This document shows positions 23,864-35,247 of a stretch of 64,000 nucleotides of DNA, one piece after another. The position numbers and the translations under genes are program-made. The notes beneath the pieces were generated by a model. That model was not told the DNA's origin and searched no databases. It saw only the letters and a list, made by a program, of their open reading frames with translations. Source of the DNA: Pseudisothecium myosuroides (lineage: Eukaryota; Streptophyta; Bryopsida; Hypnales; Lembophyllaceae). Positions within the stretch are counted from its first letter, which is position 1. Every line of letters starts with the position of its first letter. Location: contig OX637293.1 in the NCBI GenBank assembly GCA_951799445.1, positions 744,001 to 808,000 of the forward strand, written 5' to 3'.

Positions 23864-24233
23864 CTCCCATCTTTGTAGTTAGTCGTCTGGGTGTGGACGC
23901 TATGTGAGGGCGTTACGCCGGGCCGATCGAAGGTCGTCCCGGCGAGTCTGCACAGCCACACGCCTGTAGTTCCTAGGGGCTCTCGTCTTTGTTAGGATTT
24001 CTCCGGTCGTCGTAGTCTTAGGTGGGACTAGAAATGGTTAACCCGACTTTGTATCATATTTGGATGCGGATGGTAACAAACTTTGAACCGTATTGTTCTG
24101 AAAATTTTGAACCACATTTTTTATACATTGGTTGAGTTTCTTGTATAAGCGTCCCCCTTTGCAGTGAACTGTAATTGCATGTCGTTTACGCTTCCCGTGC
24201 ACTCTATTTACGCACTTTTCATTCTCGGTTCAG

Positions 24234-25727
24234 GCTGACAGAACTCTTGCTCCGTGCAACGACTCTCCGGAGACCCCACTCGTCCCGAATGCACCGCCCC
24301 ATCCATCCAATTCACCTCGTCAGCGGACAAAGGAACTCGCCGTGTCGGTCCACCTCGAAGTCGGAACCCCTGTCACTGTCAAGGTCGTTCCTCCGCTAGG
24401 CTTGGATGTGCGCCCGGCTCAAACTGTGAAGGTCGTCGCCGCTGTCGTCGAACCCCCCGCTACCACTATGCCCGTCGAGACTCTTGCCGACCCGCACGCC
24501 CCCACGGTTGCAAGAAAGGTACGACTCGATCTCTCGATCCCTCCCTAGTCAGCCCATGCTTGGACAGTGCCGGATTCGGACATTGGACCTCCTGTGCGGA
24601 TAGGAATAGGTTCACGATGGAGTGGGGAGGATTCGCGTCTTCAGTGTTTGCATGGAACGCCACGAGTCCCATGTGTACTGTCGTGGACTCTATTCCTTTA
24701 GTCGAAATGGTTTGAGGAGTCGCATCTTTACTGCTGTGGAGTCGTTTCCTTTTTTGAAAAATATTGCTTTCAGTAAGGGGTTTGGCGAACGCAGGCTTGG
24801 TTGCCGCGCCCGAAGACGCCCCCTCGCAACCCATCGCCCCAGACAACCGCTCCCATCCCTAAACCCTGGAAAAGTTATTTCGTTATCTTGGAGTTAGAAG
24901 GCGTCCTGGGCCAGATCGAGCACGTCGGGCGGGTTCTGCCCCTTCCGCCGCCCGTGGAAGGTGAGGCAGATTACGACTTCACGAGGCGCCACGTCTTCGG
25001 AGAGTACACCCTCCACTGTCGACCGTACGTGCGCGATTTCTTGAGGGGTTTGGCCGAGAGGTTCCGCTTGTCCATCTGGACCAGGCTGCCGGCCGATGTC
25101 ACCATGAGCATGTTGGACTTGCTCTTCAAAGGCATTTCCATCAACATGCGCGTGCTCTCGCTGAAGGATTGTATGTGCATTGTCGAGGGGAAGCGGGCGC
25201 TGCTTCGCGCATCCAAACCGTTCCCCGAATATCCCGATTTTCCCGGCCCGGCGCACGAAGACCCTGTCCCGCCCAATTACGTCCAGTTTGCCGACCACCC
25301 GGAGGGGCTGCTGCGACTGAAGGTGCTGCACAAGGTTGTCTACAGCGGGGACAGGTTCTCGACGAAAACATTTAGGGCCAATTCCTCGAACACCCTCCTC
25401 ATCGATTCCTCCCCGGAGAGCAGCATCCTTAATGGCGAGAACAACGCCATCTTCCCCCTGTCGTACGTGGGCGCCGAGCACGATTCCACCCTGGAAAGGA
25501 CGTTGCAACCTTACCTAGAGGGCCTCCTGCAGTCGGGTCTTAGCGTCACGGAGTATGTGTCCCGGAACCCGTTTTCGGGGAGCCTCGAGGTGCCCCTCAG
25601 ACAATATTTGCTGTCCAACCACGTGAAGGGTTTCGCTCGCGTGCAGGACGCGTCCCTCGTTCTTCAGTATCCCGATTTTGTGGGCCCGTACTCAAAGGTC
25701 TGGAGGGATCGTTTCAGTAGAACGTGA
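24234..25727 (+). CDS. FCP1/TIM50-like (NIF) domain protein lacking catalytic aspartates
   Basis: Exon 24234-24518 (Pro/Val-rich, 95 residues) joins exon 24795-25727 in phase 0. The second exon carries an FCP1-homology HAD fold: FVILELEGVLG in place of the usual LDLDETL, YTLHCRPYVRDFL matching the conserved RPgvdeFL strand, LSIWTRLPADV for the FTAs segment, and NTLLIDSSPES...NAIFP for the late IDdSP...NaI motif. Both aspartates of DxDxT are Glu, and Thr is Val, so phosphatase activity is unlikely; a binding role is more plausible. In exon 3 of the preceding gene a phase-0 donor (gcg|gtgggt at 23842/23843) could skip its stop and splice to the phase-0 acceptor at 24233. These exons may therefore be the C-terminal part of a single five-exon protein of about 2227 residues. 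No convincing independent ATG is seen, which favours the fusion. Confidence 0.55.
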
Positions 25728-26919
25728 AGCTGATCCAAGGACGTGATGCTTGTGTAGGGTCGCCGCCGCGTTCGCGCTCCGGGCGGGCACGCAATCGACG
25801 CTTTGCCAGTTTCCGCCTGGCGTACAAAGCGACGGAGGACCCGGATGACGGAAGGCGTCGGCTCTTCCGACGGTTGCGTGGCTCCGGAAGAGGCGGGCGT
25901 GGACATCACATCCGATCGAACGTGACGTCCACCGTTATCTGCGGTGGCGCGGACAGGCATCATTCTGCGCATGGTAAGGTGGGCTGTTTGCTACCACGGT
26001 TGGATGCCTGGTTCGAGGTATGCAAGCGCCGATGGAACACTCCGATGTGAATAATTTCTTGACATCCCACGTCGAGACTTCGGTCTAGGATGGCCAGAAC
26101 TTGTCTCCATCGAATAGTCTGCCGCCCATCGCTTTTACTCTGGGCGTTCAATTTATGTCATTGCTTTGGGTACTTCCGGTTGTCCACAAGTACGCCATTC
26201 GGTGGGATGGGGACCTCACCATTCGCTACCATGTGCAGGGTTCACGTGCTCCAATCGAATCCGTAGAGCCGGCGTCCTCCCAGAGTAAGCAACTCCACGA
26301 TCGAGGGAGAGAATCTCGACATGGAAATGTCCGGTGGACCAGTTCAGGGGGGGCGCTCTGAACCCGTGGCTGCATAGAGATCCTCAACTCTCCTGCCAAG
26401 GTCACGATGGAAAGTTGCCGCGTGCTTCTGCCTTCGACTTGAGGGCGACCACTTCATTAATCTTGGGATATAGCTTCTTAGGAAATAGCTTCGCTGATTG
26501 TCTCCCTGCCTTCCACTCGGAAACGACATTTCTCTGCTCTTCTGAAATAGCTCTGCAGACTGACTCTTATTTCCATTGGGGATGACACATGGATGACACC
26601 GTCGTACACAATGATATATAGAATGGAAGACTAGATGAAATTGAGGAGTGCAAATTTTAAATAAATTAGGAATGAACTAGATGACATTCAGGATTCATAG
26701 ACATTTTTTTCACAACACTCATAACTTTTGCTCCTATACATTTTTTTACATTTGCTCATAGAATATATACCGTCCCCCTTGGTCATTATAGATCCCCCCA
26801 GTGATCTAACATTCTAGATCCCCAAATATACGGCATCGTTGCCCTTATTATAGCATATTGATCCCCCCTCCCCCCGTATAGGAAGAGTTAGGGCTCCCAC
26901 AAATAAAAATGATGTACGA
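25728..26919. other. 3' flank of the large gene, no gene recognised
   Basis: GC-rich up to about 26.5 kb with short frames on both strands, then AT-rich. One eroded palindrome copy lies at 26343-26362. No recognised protein. Confidence 0.4.
26343..26362. repeat. eroded palindrome copy
   Basis: It reads ttcagggg followed by gggcgctctgaa, a decayed member of the 20-bp palindrome family and the last copy seen in this GC-rich island. Confidence 0.7.
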
Positions 26920-28062
26920 ATCACCGTTTCATCAACGCCAGCAGGCTTCTATTTCCCAATCATGTCGTGGGCAGGTCCTCGCAGGGCACTCTGGAAACCT
27001 GGGACAATTGCTCGTCAAACGCACTGTGCCTCCATTCGGACGCCGTCTCCCCGTCGGATGGGTCATTGTTGAACTTGTCGCACGTGCAGAGCAGAGGCGA
27101 GGACGACGGCGACCCTTCCTCTGTCCGGTCAGGAATATTCATAGGGGAAGTCGGCCACCCCTGCGGATTGGGTTGATGCATGGCGTCGAAATCAAGGGGC
27201 GCACCGCTGGGCAAGATGCTTCCGGCGTTTGCGACGCTCATGGACCCAACGAGGGGAGACGTTCCCCCCAAATGGTTCGAAGTTACACGATGTAGGGACG
27301 ACTATCCCTCCTTTTCCTCCGCGCACCCTGCGTTTCCGTGGGCGTGGGTCGGGACTGGTCTACCAATGTTGAGGCTGAAACCGGCGGGAAGAGTGTTCTT
27401 ATTTATGCACGTATTGGGTGCGCAAAATACGGGCCCACAAGTATCAGTGGGTCGTTCATATCCCCCTTGGCACATTCCTCGCAAAGTGGACGACATCGTG
27501 CAGGGGATTGTGCATTGTTGGATATGACCGACCCCACTTTTACTTGTGGGCTTCTGTTATGAGCAGCCAATAGGTGCTCAGATAGAAACACTCTTTGCAC
27601 CGACTCACGTTGCAATATTGCTCGACCGTTTCCGGTTCCAACCCTCGGAAACGAAGGATGCGGGGAGGGAAAGGAGGGATAGTCGTCACCCACATCGTGT
27701 GATTTCGAATCATTGGGTGAGAAATTGAATGTCGACTCTCTTCGTTGGGCCTAGTAGCGCCGTCAATGTCGGAGCCATTCTATTCTATGCTGGGCTTCTA
27801 AATTTCGATGCTGTGACCCTCCATAATTTGAAAGACGTCGACTTTCCCTATGAACTTTCCTGACCTGACCGGAGATGGGCCGTCTTTGTCCTGGCTTCTC
27901 CTCTGCACGGGCGACAGGTGCAACGATGACCCATCCAGCTGAGAGGCGACGCCAGCATTGGGCTGCAGTGCGCTTGACGAGCATTTGACCGAGAACCTCG
28001 GAGTGCCCTGCGAAGACCTCGCAGGGACGTGATTGTCAAATGGACACTTGCTGTCGTTGATC
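26920..28062. repeat. long diverged inverted repeat, arms about 540 bp, 60-bp loop
   Basis: The left arm (about 26920-27461) and right arm (27522 to about 28062) are reverse complements at roughly 75-80 percent by eye, mirrored about 27.49-27.50 kb. The inner end is clearest: agtgggtcgttcatat at 27446-27461 against atatgaccgaccccact at 27522-27538, with 27462-27521 as the loop. Further out, tcgcagggcactc and tgctcgtcaa occur on plus near 26980-27015 and on minus near 27980-28020. Translated in matching frames, both arms give related peptides (GDDYPSFSSAHP versus GDDYPSFPSPHP). Either an inverted duplication of an ancestral coding fragment or a foldback element would explain this. A transcript would form a long imperfect hairpin. 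Confidence 0.85.
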
Positions 28063-31000
28063 CAGCTGAAGACAGTCCGCGGAACACGGGCAAAGCACAA
28101 TCAAGAAATGAGGAATGGAGATGCGGCAACCCTCGGATGGCATGCACAGAGAGCTGTTAGTGGCACCGTAGATGGGCGGAGTTGTAGGCATTCGATTCTA
28201 TCCCCCTCCCTCTCAAACGGGGGAAGGATATCTAGAGGGTTCACTGTGAACGGCTCTTTTAGGATTGCAACCTTGCCTTGTGGGCGGCCCTCTTCCCTTG
28301 GTTCTATAAAGTGTGGTCTTTAAAGATCTATTGGATGAACGGATCTCCTTTCCATTTGCATCCCCTTGTAACTCTGTTTCTTCGTGCATGTATGCCCATT
28401 CAATGTAATGAAGCCTTTTCCTTTGTTTGTTTATGAATTGTCCAATGGCGACCTTAAATGTACTACAATTCGCAAAGGCCATGCATCCACGTACTCCACA
28501 AAACACATGGCGGCGAAAGTGGTTCTGAAATGAACGGGAACTGGTTCTGAAATGGACTGCCAACGACGTGAGGGAAATCAAGGGTAGTCCCATGTGGGTC
28601 CATACTTCGACATTGGGTAGATGGAATACAAGCCAGAGAAGGTCCACTCCGAAGCCAAGGTGTCCCTTCATTTCTCTTAATCAATGTTGCAAGAATGCAA
28701 GGGCCGTCTCCGACGTCGCATTTAGGAACCTCGTGCATTATTGTTTTTGGTGAAGCCATCTTTTTTTGATTCACCGTTTGATGTGAACGGGGGGATGGAT
28801 CCCTATGGATAATCCTTGTTTTCAAATGAATAAAGTGTCTACTCGGGGAAAAAATGGCTTTCAAAATTACACTCCCTCGCTTACAGATGTACAGATTCTT
28901 TTGAGTTTCTCAACGAATCCCTCATCTCATCTGTTCAGGCTCAGAATGCTTCCATTGCTTCCTTTTGATACCCATACCGTAGTCTCCTCCCAGCACGAAG
29001 GGAAAACCAGCCGTTCCCAACCGGTTCGAGGTCCGTACTATTTCAACCTCGATCGACAAGCCGCTGACGCCTGCAGCTTGTGTTTCTTTCCTTTTCAATG
29101 TACTCGATTGATAGTAAATAGGAAGGCGATTCGGCTGAGCAAATTCCCGAGTCCAAACATGGATGGGCTCTCCGTTGGGAAAACTTGTGGATTATTTATT
29201 CAGGGTGATTTTGATCTCAATAGTATGACTTCCCACTACCTCCCACTACTCATCTATCCTGAATTCACTGAAGTTGTTGGATATGGGTGCTCCCAAATGA
29301 TCATTGTTTCGTAAGAGGACAAATTGTATGGCAACCAATAACCAACGTTTTCCAATTTCAAAGACATTTACTCCTACAACTACGTAAAAAAAAGGCCTTT
29401 TTTGCACCAAATGCTGCATCATGGGACCGCTTTATAGCACATCAAGGCCATACGAGGCAATGCCTCATGACGTGTCCCAATCATACACATCCTAATACTG
29501 GCCCTAACAAGACCGGCATGCAAAACACATGTTTCTCCATCACCCCGGGGCCATTTCTCTAGTCATTTCGAGCCTTCCTAAAACAGTTTTCTCGCCATTT
29601 TAACATAATACCGCCATTTTAACGAAATTGACCATTAATGTGTTTTTTTCTCCAAAATAATGTGTACTTCAGGCTTATTTTCAAGGACAATGAACACTAG
29701 GAATTAAGATTTCCATTTAACGCCCTTGCACGCAATTGTGAATAGAAAAAATCATAATCATTTGTTTTCAAAATAGGATTTCAGATGCTAGATTTAGACT
29801 TCAAATTTTATGGGTATTGATTTTTTAGAGTTGGCATGTCAAGAGAGGATTGGAAAACTTGAAATCACTCATAAAATGACTTTTATAATTTTAACACCCT
29901 CACAATCAAACATTATAATCTTTCAATCCATAAGTAATATTGTTGGATTCATTTTTCCCATGTGTTCTCCACCACATTCAATTTAATTTTCTACGGTGAA
30001 TAATATTTTTTTTATAAAGTGGTCAAATGTTGAGGCTTCTTGTTCAATTCATTGGAATTTCCATTATCAAGGAAATTCTTTTTTTTTAAATTGCAAGAAA
30101 ATACCTAATACTTGGAAATGTAGAGAGGATTTGAAATTGAATTTTGTGTTCAATACATTTTGAATTTCTTATAAAGAGTTAAAATGTATTTCCCAATGGC
30201 CCCTTGGCTTTCTATTTGGACCAATTTTTGACATTTGGACCTATGGTGTAAAAGTTATATAGAATTTTTTAAATAAAAAAATTAAATTAAATTATCTTTT
30301 ATTTTGAAAAAACCATAGTTTTCACATCACATGTCCTAATGCCACAAACAAAGCCCTTGCACTCCTTCGTGCATTGAGTTTTCTATTTGTGTCGATTTCG
30401 TGGCGTTTGGACCTATGATATGAAAATTATGCATTTTTTTAATTAAAAAATTAAATTAAATTATCTTCTATTTTGGAAAAACCACTACTTTCACATTGAA
30501 TGTCCAAACGCCACAAAACAAAGCTCTTGCACGCCTTTGTGCATTAAGCTTTCTATTTGTAATCTATTGGTATACAACCTCTCACACCGCAACAAAGTCC
30601 TTGCACTCCTTTGTGCATTAAAAAATTATTTTTGAATTAGAAAATTAGAAAATTTCTATTACTTTTATTTTAGTTGTGGCAACATCACACTAATATGTCC
30701 TTAAAAATGTTTTGAACTTCAATTTCAGCATCAAGAATTTGATTTTCTAGACAGCTCTGCGTATTTTTTTCCCCTGGCTTGGAGTGGCGTGGAGTGGGCT
30801 CATGTGCGTGGGGAGCTCCTCCAACCGCCCGGCAATTCCGGACCAGCCTGTGGCGATCCGCCACCTGGCCAGGCGGAGGGCGGGGCGGTAATCTGGCATG
30901 TCGTTGGCTCACTCTCTCTCGGACCGTTTTACCCTTGCAACTCAGCTGGCTAGCAAAACAGGAGGACTGGTAAGAGCCGCCTTTCGCCGTTTGACGTCGC

Positions 31001-31137
31001 ACAGGGAGCCCAAGCAGCCCTCACTACTGGCGATCAATAGAATGGAAGTTTGGGTGGCAAGACATGAATAACATGATCCAGGTATGTCTTCGTCACTGGA
31101 ACTGAAACTGAGATTTTGCCTTGCCTTGTCTTGCCAG
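28063..31137. other. unassigned region upstream of the hydrolase gene
   Basis: Several medium open frames occur between 28.0 and 29.6 kb, including one of 169 codons at 28805-29314, but none resembles a known protein and overlapping frames exist on both strands. Around 29585-29630 there are two 'cgccattttaa' phrases related to repeats near 59 kb. From 29.6 to 30.7 kb the DNA is AT-rich with a tandem repeat (listed separately). From 30.77 to 31.0 kb it is GC-rich and may include the promoter or leader of the next gene. Confidence 0.4.
30210..30640. repeat. 170-bp tandem repeat, two full copies plus a partial
   Basis: Landmarks recur at 170-171 bp spacing: ttctatttg at 30210, 30381 and 30551; 'aaattaaattaaattatctt' twice; and 'cttgcactcctt(c/t)gtgcatt' variants three times. 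The third unit lacks its AT-rich half. Confidence 0.8.
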
Positions 31138-34100
31138 ATGATGATGGCCGTTTTCCGAAGCATCAGTTCATCGCTGCTTCCAAAGGTACGTCGTTAATCC
31201 CTTGCAAAGGCACCATTTTACTGGAAGATGTGCGTTTCTTCATTCGGTTGGGAGCAGCAGCTAGCGTATGTATATATGCATGTCTGCATGTGTGTGAGTT
31301 CCAGGCTTCGCATGTGAATTTCTAGCTTCTGGCGTTTAATGAATTGGATGCGGTCGGGTTGCAGGCCGTGGAAACTGCCTCCGCTGCACCTGACTCCACG
31401 CCCATCACTGTCCGATCCGGCCATGTCCACTTGGGTGAGTGAAAAGTCGAAAGTGTAGGTTGCAAACTGCTGGCTTTCTCGATCGATCTCCATCCAAGAA
31501 GCTAATACCCTTTTGAGCCTCAATGGACGTGTGCAGGTGGACGAGGACGCTTTGACTTTGCGTGTTCACAGATAGAAAGGCCGTCGACAATATTGGGTGG
31601 AGTTCACCGACCTGTTCCTGGTGCGTGATTCTATCCTTGCTTCGTTGCCAATCCAAATGTCCCTTCAAGTAACGAACATGTTTACTCTTTGCGGTTTTTG
31701 AAGGTCACCCCACAGGGTGCAATTGCAAACCATGCAGGTGTGTCGGGGCGTTATGCTGTAGCACAGCCGTATCGCGAGGGTTTGGAAATGGAATTGGGGG
31801 ATGAAGGTGGCTCGCAAGAAGAGATGGTGGAAGGATGCCGAGTTCGGCATGGCGAATTATGGAACGAAGATGTGAGGATTCATTACGTGGAAGGTGGAGA
31901 CAAGGAAGGAGAATTGGTAATCGATCGGTCCCCACTTTTGCACAATGGCAACACACAAGCCGGCACTAGTACGGAAGGCCGATATTGGAATAATTTTTGT
32001 CATGGATTTGCAATGACCGTAACAATTTTGCAATGGTTTAGTACATCACTTTGCAATGTATAATTTGCAACTATTTGAGATTGCAATAGTTTGGGCAACA
32101 GTTTTGGCATAGATATGTATTGGTTACTTTTGCAACACGTTTGCGGCACTTTTGCAATGGGTCGCAATAGACCATAAGTTTTTAGCGAAGTAAGGAACCG
32201 CTACAAAACTTTTGCAAAATAATGGATGGTGTGTTGCAACTCCTACTTCCTGTTGTGCGTCTGCTGCTGCTGTCCGACATTGACTTGCGCTTCCAAGGAG
32301 AGGCTGACCGTTTTTGCTGTGGTTTCCTCCTCTTCAGATTGTTTTGATCCACGGCTTTCCGAATTTCTGGTATGTTTGGAAAAACCAGTTTCAAGCGTTG
32401 GCGGAAGCAGGGTACCACGTGGTGGCACCCGACTTGCGTGGTTACAATACCTCGTCCAGGCCAAAGAGTATTCAGGATTATGGCCGACGTCCGGTGGTTT
32501 CGGATGTGGTGTGCCTCATTGACGAACTTGGGGACGGCAAGCCAGCCACGGTGGTCAGTGTTTCTTTCACCACATCTCTAATGAGTTTGCCACTGAGGTT
32601 TTCACATCGGTGAGGTAGAGGATACCCTTTGCGTCACTTGAAGCATTGTAACAGATTTGGGAATGTGATGTTTGGGAGATCACTTAGAAATAGCTGTGGA
32701 GAGGTCACTAAGGGTACGCAAGAGGCTAACTCTCTTGAGATCTTGAGCCTAACTCTCTCGAGATCAAATTTTATTACTGTGAGATTCTTATGCAATCGTT
32801 TATATGCAATCTTATGCAATAAGTAGGAGGTTGTACAGTAATCACTATTGAAGAGATGCATAGTAGACAACACCTGATTTTCATTCAAAGATTAGTGGCC
32901 ATAGACAACTAGCCAAGTCGTGCTTACACCCAACTTGCTATGTGAAGACCAACCAACCAAATCTATGAATAGATCAATTGTTGTTTGTAACGGGTTAGGG
33001 TAGGAGATTGGGATCAGGTCTGTGACATTGTTAGTATCCTCTACCTTAGTAGAAATTTTGCTGCTTACTTAAGCTTACGGTGAGGTTCTTCAAGTGTAGG
33101 TTGGACATGATTGGGGCGGATTCGTCACTTGGGCAGTTGCAGAAGATTTCCCGGACAAGGTGAAGAAGGCCGTAATTGTCAATGTACCTCATTTCTCTGT
33201 ATTTAGCGCAGCTGTGCGTTCCAGTTTTCAACAGGTCCGCCGGAGTTGGTACGTTGGTATGTTTTGCTTTCGTGATTTTTGACATCACTGCTGCTTGCAG
33301 TATCCATTCATGCAGTTTTAAACGCAATCTCTTGCCGCTGTTTTTTCACTTCTTTCTTCGTTAACCCTAAAGGACTAAGGAGCCCATTCTGAGTTTTTTG
33401 AGAACTCAGGCAGGCTTTGTTGACTTCAAAATTTGGAATTATTGCATGAATGATAATTTGGATGATAATTTTCCTAATCTACATGTGAAGCTTTGTTTCA
33501 CATCATTCCAATAAATATTGCAAAAGTTAGAAGGTTTTGTATGATTTCAATGTGAAAATGGGTCGCAAAGATTGTAATCTAAAAAATATTAATTAATTTT
33601 TTTGGATTTTATAGATTCATACTCAAATACATTTGAACCATTGAATTTTATAATGAGGTGAAAGTTATAAGGAGTTTATTTTGCAAGCCATGAAGGTAGA
33701 AAAAACATACAAAGTGATTTTTTTAATTAAATTTTTAACTCAATTTTTAACTCAAATAAAAAAATAAATAAAGGATACCTATTGTTTACTAGTACATTCT
33801 TGCAATTCTCAATTTCTTGTAAACGTGAGTAGTGGTTTAGGTTTTTCTTCCACTCAATACTACCTTCTACTTTATAATTTTTTTAAAGATGAATATGAAA
33901 GTTTTTTGGATAAATGTTTTTAAATATATTCTCAACCCATTTTGCAACATATTGACTAAAACGCACAAGTTATAGGACATATGTTTTTTGATTTTTAATA
34001 AAAAATGTTGGAAGACAAAACTTCACCTTTTTGGAAGGGCTAGAAAAGTCTACATTTTGAAGTTTACTTGCTATTAGTGGGGACGTTCTCTCTAAATTTT

Positions 34101-35247
34101 TTGAGATGATGGACTTGAACAAGTTTACCAAAGCATCCTAGGATTGGATTTGTTTTAAAAAATATATATAGTTGAAAGATTTTAGCCTTGCTTTGGGTAC
34201 GAGTACTGTGAAGCAGTTTTGAACCTCTAAAAACACTGCGGGACTTTAGGGGTTAAGCTAGCTACTGTAGTATAGATATGCATCTGCATTCGGTGTTTGG
34301 AAAATGGTATGTCTACTGCTTTGTTGTTTACTGTTGGTGTCTATTTCTGTTGTCAGGGCTCTTCCAACTGCCGTGGCTTCCTGAGTGGTTTATGATTGGC
34401 AGAGGGTAAGTTTCTGAAATGGTCAGAGACGGTGATGGTGGAAACGACCGTTTAGAACAGGACTTCCTTGAAATTCTTGCGAATGCAATAATTCACTTAG
34501 ACAGTGTAGAAGTTTTTCTTCACAGGATCTCTTTCTTCTGTTGACGTCGCTCTGGTGTTGAGCATGTGCAGTTTCAAGAACTTGAAGACCGTATTAAGCA
34601 ATAATTCATTCCAACCTCTGGACATTGACAGGTAATGCTCTTACACTTTATATCTGGATGCTTGTTGCAGGCATTATTAGAGTAGACATTAGATTGACTT
34701 ACTTGAGATCCAGAATCTGATCAATCTGTTGCAGACATCTGAGAGCATTTCAGAAAGTGGGGACTATCACGGGTGCCATCAACTACTATCGAGCGGCGGT
34801 TCGGGGGTACTGGTCACCAGCTCCAAGTCTTATTCCTGTTGAGCTACCTGTTGAGCTACCTGTTGATCTCATTTGGGGTGAGCTTGATACTTATCTTGGG
34901 AAAGAACTGGCCGTGATCTCCAACACCATCGCTTCAAACGTCGTGATCAAGCTTCTCCCACATGTCAGTTTCTTCCCAGAGATTCCCAGAAAACATGCCA
35001 CATGTGTACATATAAAAGACTTTGAGTGGTTCCAGCGATTTGCACGGAATTCTTCGTACGTAAAAGATTCTGTCTATTCATACATAACTTGGATTTTTTG
35101 GTGCAGTGCTCACATTGGCCGATGTGGGATGACCCCAAGCAATTCAATGCTCTTCTCCTAGAATCAGTTAATTCGAACCATGCAATCTCTGCCGACGAGG
35201 TGCACAATGATGTTTCAGTGTCAGCAGACGAAGGCTTGGTGGCTTGA
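31138..35247 (+). CDS. epoxide-hydrolase-type alpha/beta hydrolase
   Basis: Ten exons fit with consistent phases: 31138-31185, 31365-31434, 31537-31620, 31738-31916, 32338-32553, 33100-33256, 34357-34405, 34572-34631, 34735-34963 and 35107-35247, giving 410 residues. The domain starts near VRIHYVEGGD. HGFP (132-135) is the oxyanion-hole motif, VGHDWGG places the nucleophile at Asp203, SWYVGLFQLPWLPEW and NYYRA supply the lid tyrosines (Tyr250, and Tyr305 or Tyr306), WGELD gives the acid Asp339 and CSHWP gives the base His367. The full triad plus lid tyrosines point to hydrolysis of epoxides by a covalent ester intermediate; plant members act on fatty-acid epoxides. The first 100 residues are unusual for the family and may be a targeting or low-complexity extension; the first exon is the least certain. 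Intron 6 carries an inverted-repeat element. It ends about 630 bp from the convergent helicase gene. Confidence 0.85.
33361..34254. mobile_element. inverted-repeat element within an intron of the hydrolase gene
   Basis: The left end ttaaccctaaaggactaagg at 33361 and the right end ggactttaggggttaa at about 34241 are inverted versions of each other. They match the ends of the 54144-54719 element. The interior is AT-rich with no coding capacity. The element lies wholly inside intron 6 (33257-34356) and accounts for most of its length. Confidence 0.6.

Noticed and set aside
16991..26362. Palindromes as restriction-linker or cloning artefact (NotI core)
   Set aside because: Copies vary at the centre and arms, many lack the NotI site, and some are in frame inside a coding exon, so they are genomic.
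26920..28062. CRISPR array or LTR pair as an explanation of the repeated arms
   Set aside because: The arms are inverted, not direct, with no regular short spacers and no retroelement genes between them.
34526..34571. Acceptor at 34525 for exon 8 of the hydrolase
   Set aside because: Using it puts a stop in frame; the acceptor at 34571 restores the frame and reads on into FKNLKTVLSNNSF.
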